From Bacteroidia bacterium (lineage in GTDB: Bacteria > Bacteroidota > Bacteroidia > NS11-12g > UBA9320): 64,000 nt of DNA. Shown here piece by piece: positions 45,209 through 53,560 of the stretch. How positions within the stretch are numbered: the stretch's first letter is position 1; the number at the start of each line of letters is the position of its first letter. The notes under the pieces were generated by a model, which was not told the origin of the DNA, did no database searches, and saw only the letters and a program-made list of their open reading frames with translations. Where the stretch lies: NCBI GenBank assembly GCA_018402155.1, contig JAGYJG010000001.1, positions 1,694,501-1,758,500 of the forward strand. The letters run 5' to 3'. A program made the translations under genes and the position numbers.

Positions 45209-45334
45209 ATGAGAAAAACAATAGCAATTATACTTTTGGGATTTAGCCTCGCTTTTGTATTTGATAGTTGTAAAAGCCAGAAACGCTTTAAGTACAAGGG
45301 CCCCAGCAGCAACTGTAATTGCCCAAATAAATAG
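45209..45334 (+). CDS. Small lipoprotein, 41 residues
   Basis: Too short for most gene callers. ATG 45209 opens a frame with a basic N-terminus, a hydrophobic stretch (RKTIAIILLGFSLAFVF) and a lipobox ending DSC (Cys21), followed by a 20-residue mature peptide, CKSQKRFKYKGPSSNCNC..., with two more cysteines. The exact -7 box at 45193-45200 and a stop at 45332-45334 frame it neatly. Short cysteine-bearing lipoproteins of this kind are common but uncharacterised in Bacteroidetes. No partner gene is adjacent; it is divergent from DUF368. Confidence 0.65.
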   Translation: MRKTIAIILLGFSLAFVFDSCKSQKRFKYKGPSSNCNCPNK

Positions 45335-45443
45335 GCTGCTACGCTCATTAGTCTAAATATAGTGCATGTAAACAGCTAGTGTTATTGTAATCGGCATTAT
45401 TAATGCTGGGGCCTAGATGAGAAGAGTTTGCTGCGCTATTTTT

Positions 45444-46580
45444 TTAATATAATGTTACTTGCTTTTGCTTACCCTTCAGGTGCCACCTTAGATAATTTTC
45501 CATGGTCACGTCTAGCTTATTTGGATGCACATTATAATTGAAGCCAAGCCGGTTTAAAAATACGAGATTTTCGCCAATTTTAACCTCATAACCTACTCTA
45601 GCTCCTATCATTTTTCTATAGTCATACATTATCGGAAAACTCTTTATACCCGTAGAATGGTATAATTGCTCACCCCAAGGCCCTTGGTACTGATGGCTAT
45701 CCCAGTAGTTTAGCACAAATTGATATTCCTTGTGCGTTAGCCTGAGTACAGCAAGTTGCCCAACACCGTCAATTATACCGTGCACTTTATCATCACTTCG
45801 GTCTTCATAAAAAGCAGCGTGACCGCTAGCAAATAAGCGTGTGTGCTTATTGAAAAAGTGCGTGTACTCTATACCATAAGAAAAATTATACTCTACTGCA
45901 TTTGGGGCGCTATTTACATCTATCTCTCCGGCACTATGCACCGTAATACCCTGGGCATTCATACTCAATTTATTTTTATCCGTATTCACTGCGTTCAAAT
46001 AAACATTATACCCTGCAACAAAACGCTCGTTTTTTGGGTCGTTGTAGTAGATCATGTCGTGCCAATCTATCCAAGCATCATAGGATAAAAATTTGCCCGG
46101 TTTAGTGATTTGTAGCCCTTGCTCAAAACGGTCAGTAATTACTTTTTCATAATCATATAGTGGCTCTATCATTCCGTGTTGCAGTGTCCCATTGAGACTG
46201 CCAAACACAATATTGTGTCCTAAAAGTCCATCATACGTAAACTTAAAATAAGGCTCAATACTTTTAATCTCGGGGTTACCAAAATCATACCGCATATTGA
46301 ATCCCCCAAAAATTTGGGCCTTTTCATTAAAAGAGTATTGAACGTAAGGCATAGCGTGAAACCCGATATAAGTAGACCCTTTGTCTACACGAGAAAGATA
46401 CTCTGCATTACGAAAATAACTCATATTATCAAAATGAAACTGAAAATGCGAAGAGTCAATAGATTGCTCATATTTATCATTATCAAAGAAAGAATTTTCA
46501 TACTGGCTGTAGACATTAGTGAGCACAAGTAATAAATACATAGCTACAGTAAATCGATTAAAAATCATAGGTTGGCTCAT
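45444..46580 (-). CDS. Hypothetical outer-membrane beta-barrel protein
   Basis: A 378-residue protein with a signal peptide (about 1-25, cut after NVYSQ). Most of the mature part alternates polar and aromatic residues (YVQYSFNEKAQIFGGFNMRY, LRLTHKEYQFVLNYWD, ENLVFLNRLGFNYNV), as in a medium-size outer-membrane barrel. No plug, TonB box or sorting domain. Two close ATGs (46580 and 46568) could serve as start. I recognise no named family; neighbours give no functional clue. Confidence 0.7.
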   Translation of the reverse strand: MSQPMIFNRFTVAMYLLLVLTNVYSQYENSFFDNDKYEQSIDSSHFQFHFDNMSYFRNAEYLSRVDKGSTYIGFHAMPYVQYSFNEKAQIFGGFNMRYDFGNPEIKSIEPYFKFTYDGLLGHNIVFGSLNGTLQHGMIEPLYDYEKVITDRFEQGLQITKPGKFLSYDAWIDWHDMIYYNDPKNERFVAGYNVYLNAVNTDKNKLSMNAQGITVHSAGEIDVNSAPNAVEYNFSYGIEYTHFFNKHTRLFASGHAAFYEDRSDDKVHGIIDGVGQLAVLRLTHKEYQFVLNYWDSHQYQGPWGEQLYHSTGIKSFPIMYDYRKMIGARVGYEVKIGENLVFLNRLGFNYNVHPNKLDVTMENYLRWHLKGKQKQVTLY

Positions 46581-46675
46581 TTAATTCCCTGCAAATAAGC
46601 AACTTTGTAACTACATTTCATAGTTCTAGAAATATTGGCACGTCTTTTGGCAAATAGTAACGTACATAAACTACA

Positions 46676-47470
46676 ATGCGAAATTTACACGTATTACTGC
46701 TAATCATAGTACTGGTTCTCACTACTGCGCACACACACCATAGCAAAGAGCAAAAAGCGCTAAGAAGTGCAAAGAATAGTGCGTTTACTCACGGAGAGCA
46801 ATTACGCTACCGAGTGCACTACGGCTGGATAAACGCTGCTAGCGTGACCCTTAGCGTAGATGATAAACCCACCTTAATAGACGGAAGAGAAACATTTAAA
46901 ATAAATGCATATGGACGCACATTCAAAACATTTGACTGGGCATTTAAGGTCAGAGATAATTTTATAAGCTACGTAGACAAAAAAAGCATTGCCCCATTAA
47001 AATACTTTAAAAATGTTCAAGAGGATAACTACCGGGACGAGGACTTGGTGTACTTTGACCATGAAAAAAGATACATGACCGGCAAACAAAAAAGCATGGA
47101 AATGCCCGCCTATGTACAAGATGTGGTAAGTGGTGTTTATTATGCGCGAACTATAAACTATTCTCATGCAGCCGAAGGACAATGTTTCCCGATAGACATT
47201 TACTTAGATCAAGAAATATATAATCTCAAATTTAAGTACCTTGGTAAAGAGGTAATCAAAACAGATTTGGGCAAAATAGAATGCTATAAAATAATACCAC
47301 AATTGGTAGTGGACCGAGTCTTCAAAGACGAAGATGATATGACTATATGGATAAGTGCCGACGAAAACAAGATCCCTATACGAGTAGAAGCATCCATCTA
47401 CATTGGCAGCGTAAAAGTAGATATTACAAAGGCAACTGGGCTAAAAAATTCATTTAGCAGCAAGCGTTAG
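46676..47470 (+). CDS. DUF3108 domain-containing exported protein
   Basis: A 264-residue protein with a signal peptide (about 1-20) and the DUF3108 beta-sandwich over most of the remainder: GEQLRYRVHYGWINAASVTLSV, KINAYGRTFKTFDWAFKVRDNF, DVVSGVYYAR and IWISADENKIPIRVEASIYIGSVKVDI are all DUF3108 features. The family is periplasmic or outer-membrane associated in Bacteroidetes and of unknown role. The start at ATG 46676 gives a good signal peptide. Confidence 0.88.
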   Translation: MRNLHVLLLIIVLVLTTAHTHHSKEQKALRSAKNSAFTHGEQLRYRVHYGWINAASVTLSVDDKPTLIDGRETFKINAYGRTFKTFDWAFKVRDNFISYVDKKSIAPLKYFKNVQEDNYRDEDLVYFDHEKRYMTGKQKSMEMPAYVQDVVSGVYYARTINYSHAAEGQCFPIDIYLDQEIYNLKFKYLGKEVIKTDLGKIECYKIIPQLVVDRVFKDEDDMTIWISADENKIPIRVEASIYIGSVKVDITKATGLKNSFSSKR

Positions 47471-47587
47471 TTTACACTTTCTATTTACCAAGCTTTCCTT
47501 TCGTGATTAAATTAAAAATGAGTTTATCTTTTGTCTTAGCAAAAATTTCTTACCTATTCTTTTTCATCCATTATCCATAAGTTTACG

Positions 47588-47610
47588 AACCATTTCATAT
47601 TGAAGTGGTT
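47588..47610. repeat. Imperfect hairpin in the DUF3108-pyrE gap
   Basis: AACCATTTCA (47588-47597) pairs with TGAAGTGGTT (47601-47610) around a 3-base loop, with one G-T wobble, in the 269-base gap between two convergent genes. No T-run follows on either strand, so it is a weak terminator candidate. Confidence 0.35.
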
Positions 47611-47739
47611 ATGAAAATTTCAATTATGTTTTATACTAAAACCCATTAATTATTTTTGAGTATACTAAAAAACATTACATTCAAGCACAATGTGTTCGTG
47701 AAGATGCTGGTGATTTTAAATTTTAGGCTCTTCCGTTGA

Positions 47740-48372
47740 TTATTTGCCCCACTCTGAGGGGTTCTCTCGCCACAAAGCCAATTTCACTAAATCGTCTTGA
47801 TGAACATATCCACTTGTTGCAGCTTCTTCTATCAGACTAGGATAATTTCCCAGAGTTATATAGGTACAATCAGCGTTCTTAAAATTTTGCTCGGCAACAT
47901 TGAAACCGTAGGTAAATATTGCGGCCATTCCTAAGATATTAAATCCTTCTGAGCGCAAGTATTCAACCACTTTCAAACTACTACCTCCGGTACTTATCAA
48001 ATCTTCTAGCACTACTATTTTTGCGTTTTTTTTTACATATCCTTCTAGTTGCCGTTTCAGACCGTGAGCCTTGGGTTCTGGTCTGCAGTAAGCATAGCTC
48101 AAGCCTAGTTCATCGGCTACAAGTGCTCCCATCGCTATACCGGCTGTAGCTACTCCCACAATGGTATCTACACTACTAAATTCTAATTTTATTTTTGCCG
48201 AGAGCATTTTTTTTATAACGGATCTGTGCGTAGCAAAAGAGAGCACCGTACGGTTATCACAATAGATTGGGCTGCTCCATCCGCTACTCCATCTGAACGG
48301 ATTTTCAGGACTTAACTTGATAGCTCTTGTTTCTAAGAGTATTTTGGCGATTTTTGCTTCATTATTGATCAT
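47740..48372 (-). CDS. pyrE: Orotate phosphoribosyltransferase
   Basis: Makes orotidine 5'-phosphate from orotate and PRPP in pyrimidine synthesis. 210 residues. The PRPP-binding motif is VVLEDLISTGGSS, and NPFRWSSGWSSPIYCDNR is the orotate-side N-terminal motif. It is divergent from a NUDIX gene with 13 bases between starts. Its -7 box overlaps the NUDIX start codon. Confidence 0.96.
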   Translation of the reverse strand: MINNEAKIAKILLETRAIKLSPENPFRWSSGWSSPIYCDNRTVLSFATHRSVIKKMLSAKIKLEFSSVDTIVGVATAGIAMGALVADELGLSYAYCRPEPKAHGLKRQLEGYVKKNAKIVVLEDLISTGGSSLKVVEYLRSEGFNILGMAAIFTYGFNVAEQNFKNADCTYITLGNYPSLIEEAATSGYVHQDDLVKLALWRENPSEWGK

Positions 48373-48382
48373 AAGACGTACG

Positions 48383-48390
48383 CAAATGTA
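48383..48390 (-). promoter_or_regulatory. -7 box for pyrE, overlapping the NUDIX start codon
   Basis: TACATTTG on the minus strand, an exact TAnnTTTG, 10 bases before the pyrE ATG. It covers the ATG (48386-48388) of the divergent NUDIX gene. Confidence 0.55.
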
Positions 48391-49012
48391 TCGAATTTTT
48401 CACGGCAAGCATCGTATTTATCTTTCCAAAAACGAGGAAAAAATAACAAGATATAAACCGGACTTTGTTTTTAAAAAACCAAATAGAAAACAAATAAAAG
48501 AGGCGTTGAGAGTGAGTAAAAACTCAACAAAACCTCTCAAAATATTATTGCTTGGGAATCCAGATCAAATGCTAAAAGAAGTAATCTCTGAGTTTAAATA
48601 TAAAATAGCAGCAGGAGGTATTGTAGAAAACCAGCAAGGTAATATCTTACTAATGAAACGATTAGGAAAATGGGATTTGCCAAAAGGTAAGTTAGAAAAA
48701 GGCGAAACTATAGAAGAATGTGCATTGCGAGAAATAACTGAGGAAACAGGTGCCAGTGGCCTCTCTGTGGTATCTTCGTTTGCCGAAACGTACCATACAT
48801 ATTTCCGCAATGAAAAATGGATAATCAAGCACACACATTGGTACATCGTTAACTGTATAGACGATACAACACTAATTCCACAAATAGAAGAGGATATAGA
48901 ACACGTTGCCTGGGTAGATTTCAATTCTATAGATGTGTTAAAGATAGACACCTATCCTGCCATCCGAAAACTTCTTAAAATGTATAAAAAACGATTAGCT
49001 CTAAATACTTAA
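48386..49012 (+). CDS. NUDIX hydrolase
   Basis: A 208-residue protein starting at ATG 48386 (MYRIFHGKHRIYL); the upstream frame to 48317 would lie inside pyrE. The NUDIX box GKLEKGETIEECALREITEETGA is canonical (Gx5Ex7REUxEExGU, about residues 111-133). An N-terminal ~70-residue extension precedes the fold. It hydrolyses a nucleoside diphosphate linked to some moiety; the substrate is unknown. Divergent from pyrE, sharing the 13-base interval. Confidence 0.9.
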   Translation: MYRIFHGKHRIYLSKNEEKITRYKPDFVFKKPNRKQIKEALRVSKNSTKPLKILLLGNPDQMLKEVISEFKYKIAAGGIVENQQGNILLMKRLGKWDLPKGKLEKGETIEECALREITEETGASGLSVVSSFAETYHTYFRNEKWIIKHTHWYIVNCIDDTTLIPQIEEDIEHVAWVDFNSIDVLKIDTYPAIRKLLKMYKKRLALNT

Positions 49013-49056
49013 GCCCCCACCTTAAAAATAAAATAAATTAAGCACTCACTGAGTGA

Positions 49057-49530
49057 CTAAGATTTCTTTATTTCTTCGTGAATTATAGTTGGTATGTAGC
49101 GTTCGAAAGAACCATTGTAGCGTATTAAATCGCGTACAATGGTGGAGCTCACAGAGGCATTTTTTTGATTACTCATAACAAACACACTTTGCACAGCTTC
49201 TGTTAAGTCCTCATTGACGTGTGCTATTTGTTGCTCGTAGCTAAAATCTTGCGTAGTACGTAACCCTCTAAGTATAAATCCAGCCCCAATACTTTCTGCA
49301 AATGTTGCTGTAAGTCCTTGATAGTGCAATACGCTAACCCGTTTTTCATCAGCAAACATAAGTTCTAAAAAATGCGTACGCTGCGCCAAGGAGAAAAAAT
49401 GATTTTTACCACTATTTACACCTATTGCAACTACTATTTCATCAAATATATTTAACCCCCGTATAACTATGTCAAGATGCCCATTGGTAAATGGATCAAA
49501 GGTTCCAGGAAAAATTGCTTTACGACTCAT
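49057..49530 (-). CDS. coaD: Phosphopantetheine adenylyltransferase
   Basis: Transfers AMP from ATP to 4'-phosphopantetheine, the penultimate step of coenzyme A synthesis. 157 residues. FPGTFDPFTNGHLDI carries the T/HxGH-type nucleotidyltransferase motif, and ASVSSTIVRDLIRYNG is the ISSTxxR-like second motif. In many Bacteroidetes it follows rsmD and a DUF3822 gene; here DUF3822 is on the same strand but 373 bases away, and coaD has its own promoter. Confidence 0.97.
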   Translation of the reverse strand: MSRKAIFPGTFDPFTNGHLDIVIRGLNIFDEIVVAIGVNSGKNHFFSLAQRTHFLELMFADEKRVSVLHYQGLTATFAESIGAGFILRGLRTTQDFSYEQQIAHVNEDLTEAVQSVFVMSNQKNASVSSTIVRDLIRYNGSFERYIPTIIHEEIKKS

Positions 49531-49903
49531 GATAATGCAAAGTTAAAAAAAGAAACCGTAGAAGGACCGCACGCACACATTTCCAAAAGTATAAGTAACT
49601 CCAAAATCTGAACACTTTGGCACATAAAGTGAAGCAGTAAAAGTATACTGTAACATGGCCTACACACAAGTGTATCCTTATAGCTTTGTCACATATATTC
49701 TAAAAAAAACGCAGAAATTATGGAGCAAAAACTATTTCAAAAATAGAACTAGACGACACAGGAAACAGCTAAATAGCGGAACAAAAAGTTATATATATCG
49801 AAATGATTGGGACAGACTACGGGATTTCGTTCTAAACCGACCAAGAATATTAACACTTAATAAATAAACACAATACTCCAATGCACCAATCAATAACTAG
49901 TTG
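49531..49903. other. Gene-free interval between DUF3822 and coaD genes
   Basis: 373 bases, AT-rich. It holds the coaD -7 box at its left end. A 70-codon plus-strand frame (49655-49867) is basic and has no recognisable family or upstream promoter; I do not call it a gene. No RNA gene seen. Confidence 0.4.
49538..49545 (-). promoter_or_regulatory. -7 box for coaD
   Basis: TAACTTTG on the minus strand, an exact TAnnTTTG, ends seven bases before the ATG of coaD. Confidence 0.55.
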
Positions 49904-50629
49904 TTACAATATACAATGACCAAAAAAATTTGCTAGGGCAAATTCTTCGAGAGATTGATCAGTCATTTCGGAATAGCATTTTACTAAGGAATTGAGATAG
50001 TTATCAAAAATATTTTTGTATGCCTCGTATTGCTGTACAGAGCCAATAAAAGCAAAATACAAGCTATCCACCGGTAATTCCAATTGTTCAACCACTAGCA
50101 TAGTATAATAGAACACCTCTTCGTCACAAGTTGCCGCATAACTATTTGCCAATGAAAATTGACCGTTTTTCCACGCTAGTACACTGATTTGGTTGTCTGT
50201 ATAATGAAAATATAATGCATTCTTTGGATTAGTTTTGTGGATATACCGATAAAGTAAATCAACACCCAAACTTTCTATAGGACTGATTAGCTTATTATAA
50301 TACGGTACAAGTTTGTACTCGTATACCGTTGTAAATACATCATTATCTACTGTTTTTATCTCATATCCACTTCCAAAATTTAGCTCGAAATAAGTATCGT
50401 ATCTATTTTGACCAAGAGGAGCTAGTGTAAATTTTGGTAGGGCTCGAATAAGATGTGTTTCACTAAATATTGCATCTGTGAGTAGCACCGGGAAAATATG
50501 CTCTGTTGAGACGTACTGAAACTTAATGGTGTTTTCTTTACTAAATACCGTAAACACCGAGCGAGACGGCCAGTAACATACGACTAGACGGTCGCTTAAG
50601 GCGTTGTGATAGGTAGACAATGCAATCAA
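49904..50629 (-). CDS. DUF3822 family protein
   Basis: A 241-residue soluble protein of the Bacteroidetes-specific DUF3822 family, related in fold to actin-like/ASKHA ATPases. It begins LSTYHNALSDRLVVCYWPSRSVF and contains FHYTDNQISVLAWKNGQFSLAN and VEQLELPVDSLYFAFIGSV, both typical. Starting codon is TTG 50629; an in-frame stop just upstream leaves no ATG option. It follows the hypothetical membrane protein gene by 12 bases (operon). Function in the family is unknown, but it is recurrently linked to coaD, as loosely seen here. Confidence 0.85.
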   Translation of the reverse strand: MIALSTYHNALSDRLVVCYWPSRSVFTVFSKENTIKFQYVSTEHIFPVLLTDAIFSETHLIRALPKFTLAPLGQNRYDTYFELNFGSGYEIKTVDNDVFTTVYEYKLVPYYNKLISPIESLGVDLLYRYIHKTNPKNALYFHYTDNQISVLAWKNGQFSLANSYAATCDEEVFYYTMLVVEQLELPVDSLYFAFIGSVQQYEAYKNIFDNYLNSLVKCYSEMTDQSLEEFALANFFGHCIL

Positions 50630-50641
50630 GTCTGCCTTGGA

Positions 50642-51181
50642 CTAATCCCAATTTCCGTTATAATTCACGTCATATATAGAGCCCACTTTGAGTGGATTAT
50701 TCTTTTTCTGACGCTCAACACTAAATGGTTTTGTATCCTTTATCTCAAAAACAGGAACAGTAACATTATTTTTATTAATTTCTCCTGCTGCAATTTTAAA
50801 TTCTACAGAGTCAGCGTGAAATGGGATATAGCGAAGTTTAGGGATATTAACATCTGCAAAAAGAGTTTCTTTGATGCTAACAAATTTTTCAGAAATTTCT
50901 ACAACGGTAGTACTATCATCAGCTGAGCCACTTTGAATTAAAATCTTTCTTTGTCCGTTTTGCATGAAATCCAATAATTCATTAAAGTTATCAGCAAATT
51001 TCCCATTTTGCTCTTTAAACGCAAGTTGTCCTTCTTTCAATACTTTTAATTTCTCAATAACAGCTTTTTCTTTAACTTTAACTTCGGCAGTATATTTAAT
51101 ATCTGAATTTACTGAATCGAAGGTAAAAAAAGCAAGAGAGATAATAATTACTAGGAGAAGAATTCTAATTACGTATTTCAT
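50642..51181 (-). CDS. Hypothetical membrane-anchored protein
   Basis: A 179-residue protein with one N-terminal membrane segment (about residues 5-22), then a helix with many lysines and glutamates (TAEVKVKEKAVIEKLKVLKEGQ), a short pilin-like AFKEQNGKFADNFNELLDFM stretch, and a beta-rich remainder with a charged C-terminal end. The arrangement recalls type IV pilin-like proteins but lacks a prepilin peptidase motif, so I do not name it. It precedes DUF3822 by 12 bases and is probably in the same transcript. TAATATTG (51206-51213) is a near-match -7 box. Confidence 0.7.
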   Translation of the reverse strand: MKYVIRILLLVIIISLAFFTFDSVNSDIKYTAEVKVKEKAVIEKLKVLKEGQLAFKEQNGKFADNFNELLDFMQNGQRKILIQSGSADDSTTVVEISEKFVSIKETLFADVNIPKLRYIPFHADSVEFKIAAGEINKNNVTVPVFEIKDTKPFSVERQKKNNPLKVGSIYDVNYNGNWD

Positions 51182-51497
51182 ATTAGTGTGGATATTTGTG
51201 GTGTGGCAATATTACGTAAAATCAATGAAAGATATTTTGCCCTTTTCATATTATTTACCAAAAAATACTACTGCACAGAGATCCGGGCTCGATAACACAT
51301 AATGAATCAATATAATCCTAAATTATTATATTTGTTAACATATCAACCTGATTGTAATACGCTGTGAAAGCTCTGAGAAAATCTACCATATAATAAACGG
51401 TAAAATCTCTAAATTTCATCGCAATTAGCGTACTCTATTCAGTAATTAAGCCGAAATTCAGTTTTCAACCCTCTACATTTACAGGGTAGAATAATTT
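51182..51497. other. Gene-free interval, 316 bases
   Basis: AT-rich region upstream of the hypothetical membrane protein (minus) and downstream of the HIT gene (minus). A weak inverted repeat (ACCCT ... AGGGT near 51467-51486) follows the HIT stop and may end the greA-HIT transcript. No other structure seen. Confidence 0.4.
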
Positions 51498-51893
51498 TTA
51501 CCATTTGTACTTTTGGGCTATTTGAGCTGCAAGTTGGCTAAGCCGTTCATTGCTAACACTTATTTTTGGTTTGGAAAAATTAATATCCCCCACATAGTCT
51601 ATAGGTACAAGGTGAATGTGCGCATGTGGCACTTCTAGTCCTATGACCGCCACGCCCACACGCGAACAAGGCACCACCTCTTTTATGGCATTGGCTACAT
51701 TCTTAGCAAATACGTGCAATCCGGCGAGTGTGTCGTCATCTAAGTTGAAAATATAGTCTACTGGTTTTTTTGGGATAACCAGGGTATGGCCCTCCTTGAG
51801 CGGAAAAACATCTAAAAATGCAAGATATTCCTTTGTTTCTGCAATTTTAAAACTTGGTATTTCACCAGCTACTATTTTTTCAAATATTGTCAT
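51498..51893 (-). CDS. HIT family protein (HinT-like)
   Basis: A 131-residue histidine-triad nucleotide-binding protein. The catalytic triad VPHAHIHLVPI and the N-terminal MTIFEKIVAGEIPSFKIAE are diagnostic. Family members hydrolyse adenosine phosphoramidates and related nucleotides. Its ATG overlaps the greA stop by four bases, so the pair is co-translated. Confidence 0.93.
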   Translation of the reverse strand: MTIFEKIVAGEIPSFKIAETKEYLAFLDVFPLKEGHTLVIPKKPVDYIFNLDDDTLAGLHVFAKNVANAIKEVVPCSRVGVAVIGLEVPHAHIHLVPIDYVGDINFSKPKISVSNERLSQLAAQIAQKYKW

Positions 51894-52363
51894 GGCAGAC
51901 TCACTTCTAATATTTCAAATTGAATACTACCTGCAGGCACTTGAATTTCTGCTATTTCGCCTATTTTTTTTCCCATAAGCCCTTTTCCAATGGGTGATTT
52001 CACTGATATTTTACCCTCTCTAAGATTGGCTTCGCTCTCTCCCACAATAAAGTAAATAACTTCTTTATTGATTTTCTTGTTGAGCAAACGCACCTTGGTT
52101 TGGATGTTTACCTTACTCAAATCTAAGTCCTCTGGATTTATGACCCTCGATGTGGCTAAAGTATTTTTAAGCTTTGAAATTTTTAGTTCCAAAAGTCCTT
52201 GAGCTTCTTTAGCTGCATCGTATTCTGCATTTTCCGACAAATCCCCTTTGTCTCTTGCTTCTGCTATTTGTGCAGAAATACTTTTTCGTTCCACTTTTTC
52301 AAGGTGTGCTATTTGCTCCCTTAGTGCGTCGAATCCTGCTTGAGATACGTAATTAATAGACAT
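51890..52363 (-). CDS. greA: Transcription elongation factor GreA
   Basis: Rescues backtracked RNA polymerase by stimulating RNA cleavage through the secondary channel. 157 residues, standard length: N-terminal coiled coil (LREQIAHLEKVERKSISAQIAEARDKGDLSENAEYDAA with the DLSENAEYD tip acidic residues) and C-terminal globular domain (SPIGKGLMGKKIGEIAEI). Four-base overlap with the HIT gene. A perfect hairpin lies in its leader. Confidence 0.97.
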   Translation of the reverse strand: MSINYVSQAGFDALREQIAHLEKVERKSISAQIAEARDKGDLSENAEYDAAKEAQGLLELKISKLKNTLATSRVINPEDLDLSKVNIQTKVRLLNKKINKEVIYFIVGESEANLREGKISVKSPIGKGLMGKKIGEIAEIQVPAGSIQFEILEVSLP

Positions 52364-52390
52364 ATTATTTTCAATATTTTATTAAACAAC

Positions 52391-52421
52391 AATGTTGCAT
52401 TTCATAGTGAAATGCAACATT
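52391..52421 (-). terminator. Perfect 14-bp hairpin in the greA leader / end of the porV-like operon
   Basis: AATGTTGCATTTCA (52391-52404) and its exact complement (52408-52421) enclose a 3-base loop. It lies just downstream of a greA -7 box, so it would form at the very 5' end of that mRNA; read through from the upstream barrel gene it could act as a terminator. The following sequence is U-rich but interrupted. Confidence 0.6.
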
Positions 52422-52422
52422 T

Positions 52423-52430
52423 CAAAGTTA
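52423..52430 (-). promoter_or_regulatory. -7 box for greA-HIT
   Basis: TAACTTTG on the minus strand, an exact TAnnTTTG, 59 bases before the greA ATG and immediately before the hairpin. Confidence 0.55.
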
Positions 52431-52448
52431 TATTTTAGTTCGTGTAGT

Positions 52449-53525
52449 TTACTCGCCTATGTTGAGTCTCACACCAAAAGTGTGTGATCCTCCAAAAGGA
52501 TTAGAGTGTCTGTATGAATAATCTAACCCAAAGGTCGTTTTAGAATCTTTATTAACGGGCACTTCAAATGTAAAGCCACCCATAATACCTGTAAATGCAT
52601 TAGTCCTTGTTTCATAGTTGAAAATTCCTTTTTCGTAAGCATATCCCGTACGAAGTTGAAACATTTCTTTATATGCATACTCTGTCCCAATTGTGAACTG
52701 ATTTGCAGAAAATGCATTATTTGTAAAGGTAAATGCTGGTGTAAATCGATGAAAATACGTTTCATTATTATCATCTAATCGTATGTCATAAGACGCACTA
52801 ATATTTAATAATGTCGGAATATTGAATTTTGCTGCACGTTTATTAATGGTATATTCTACTTCATTTTCAGGATTTTGATACTTACTAGATAATCCGTCTC
52901 CCGCATAGCGAGCATCAGGTCCTATATTCTTTAATGACACACCAAATTTAACATCGTTAGACTTGATTTTTTCATCTTTTCTAAAGGTAGTAATATACTG
53001 AATACCAGCATCAATAGCAATTCCCTGTGCCTTTGCATTGGTAATTGCCTCAGAAAAAACTTTGAACCCAACACCGCCAGATATTTCTTGGGTAAAACGC
53101 TTTGAATAACCTGCGGTTATATTTGTAAACCGTGGCTTATACGTCCCAATACCCCCATCGGGTTGCTCAACAGTTGTTATTGGTATATTACCAAGGTCAT
53201 AGCTCATTACACTAAGTCCTAGTGCGCCTCCGCCTATATTTTGTGAAAAACCAAAAGTATTGATATTGATATCTGTGCCCATTAGCCACGCTGTACGAGA
53301 AAATATAATTTCAGTTTTATCGGTATAGGCTAACCCGCCAAGGTTAGTATAAAGTGACTCTAATCCCTTTGCACTACTAACAGATGCCCAACCCCAGCCG
53401 GAGCTACGACCCCAACCGTTTATATTGAGCTGTGTTGCCCCCGCTTGTCCTATTCTGTCTGGATTTCCTGCAAAAATAGAGATGGTTGCAGATAGTATGA
53501 TTGATAATATTACTATTTTTTTCAT
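52449..53525 (-). CDS. PorV/PorQ family outer-membrane protein
   Basis: A 358-residue protein with a signal peptide (about 1-19, cut after IFAG) and a FadL/PorV-like barrel. The N-terminal RIGQAGATQLNINGWGRSSGWGWASVSSAKGLES...NLGGLAYTDKTEIIFSRTAWL is typical of PorV-type proteins, which link T9SS cargo with the outer-membrane translocon. It is the last gene of the operon with the large T9SS-type protein (35-base gap) and the TonB receptor. Confidence 0.85.
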   Translation of the reverse strand: MKKIVILSIILSATISIFAGNPDRIGQAGATQLNINGWGRSSGWGWASVSSAKGLESLYTNLGGLAYTDKTEIIFSRTAWLMGTDININTFGFSQNIGGGALGLSVMSYDLGNIPITTVEQPDGGIGTYKPRFTNITAGYSKRFTQEISGGVGFKVFSEAITNAKAQGIAIDAGIQYITTFRKDEKIKSNDVKFGVSLKNIGPDARYAGDGLSSKYQNPENEVEYTINKRAAKFNIPTLLNISASYDIRLDDNNETYFHRFTPAFTFTNNAFSANQFTIGTEYAYKEMFQLRTGYAYEKGIFNYETRTNAFTGIMGGFTFEVPVNKDSKTTFGLDYSYRHSNPFGGSHTFGVRLNIGE

Positions 53526-53560
53526 TACGTTCTTTTTTTTTAAATTTCGTGACTAAAATT

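Noticed and set aside
45299-45413. GGCCCCAGC ... GCTGGGGCC inverted repeat around the end of the small lipoprotein gene
   Set aside because: The 9-bp arms are nearly 100 bases apart with no other pairing between them; probably not a functional hairpin.
49655-49867. 70-codon plus-strand frame between DUF3822 and coaD
   Set aside because: Basic, low-complexity sequence without family resemblance, promoter or neighbour support; likely chance in an AT-rich gap.
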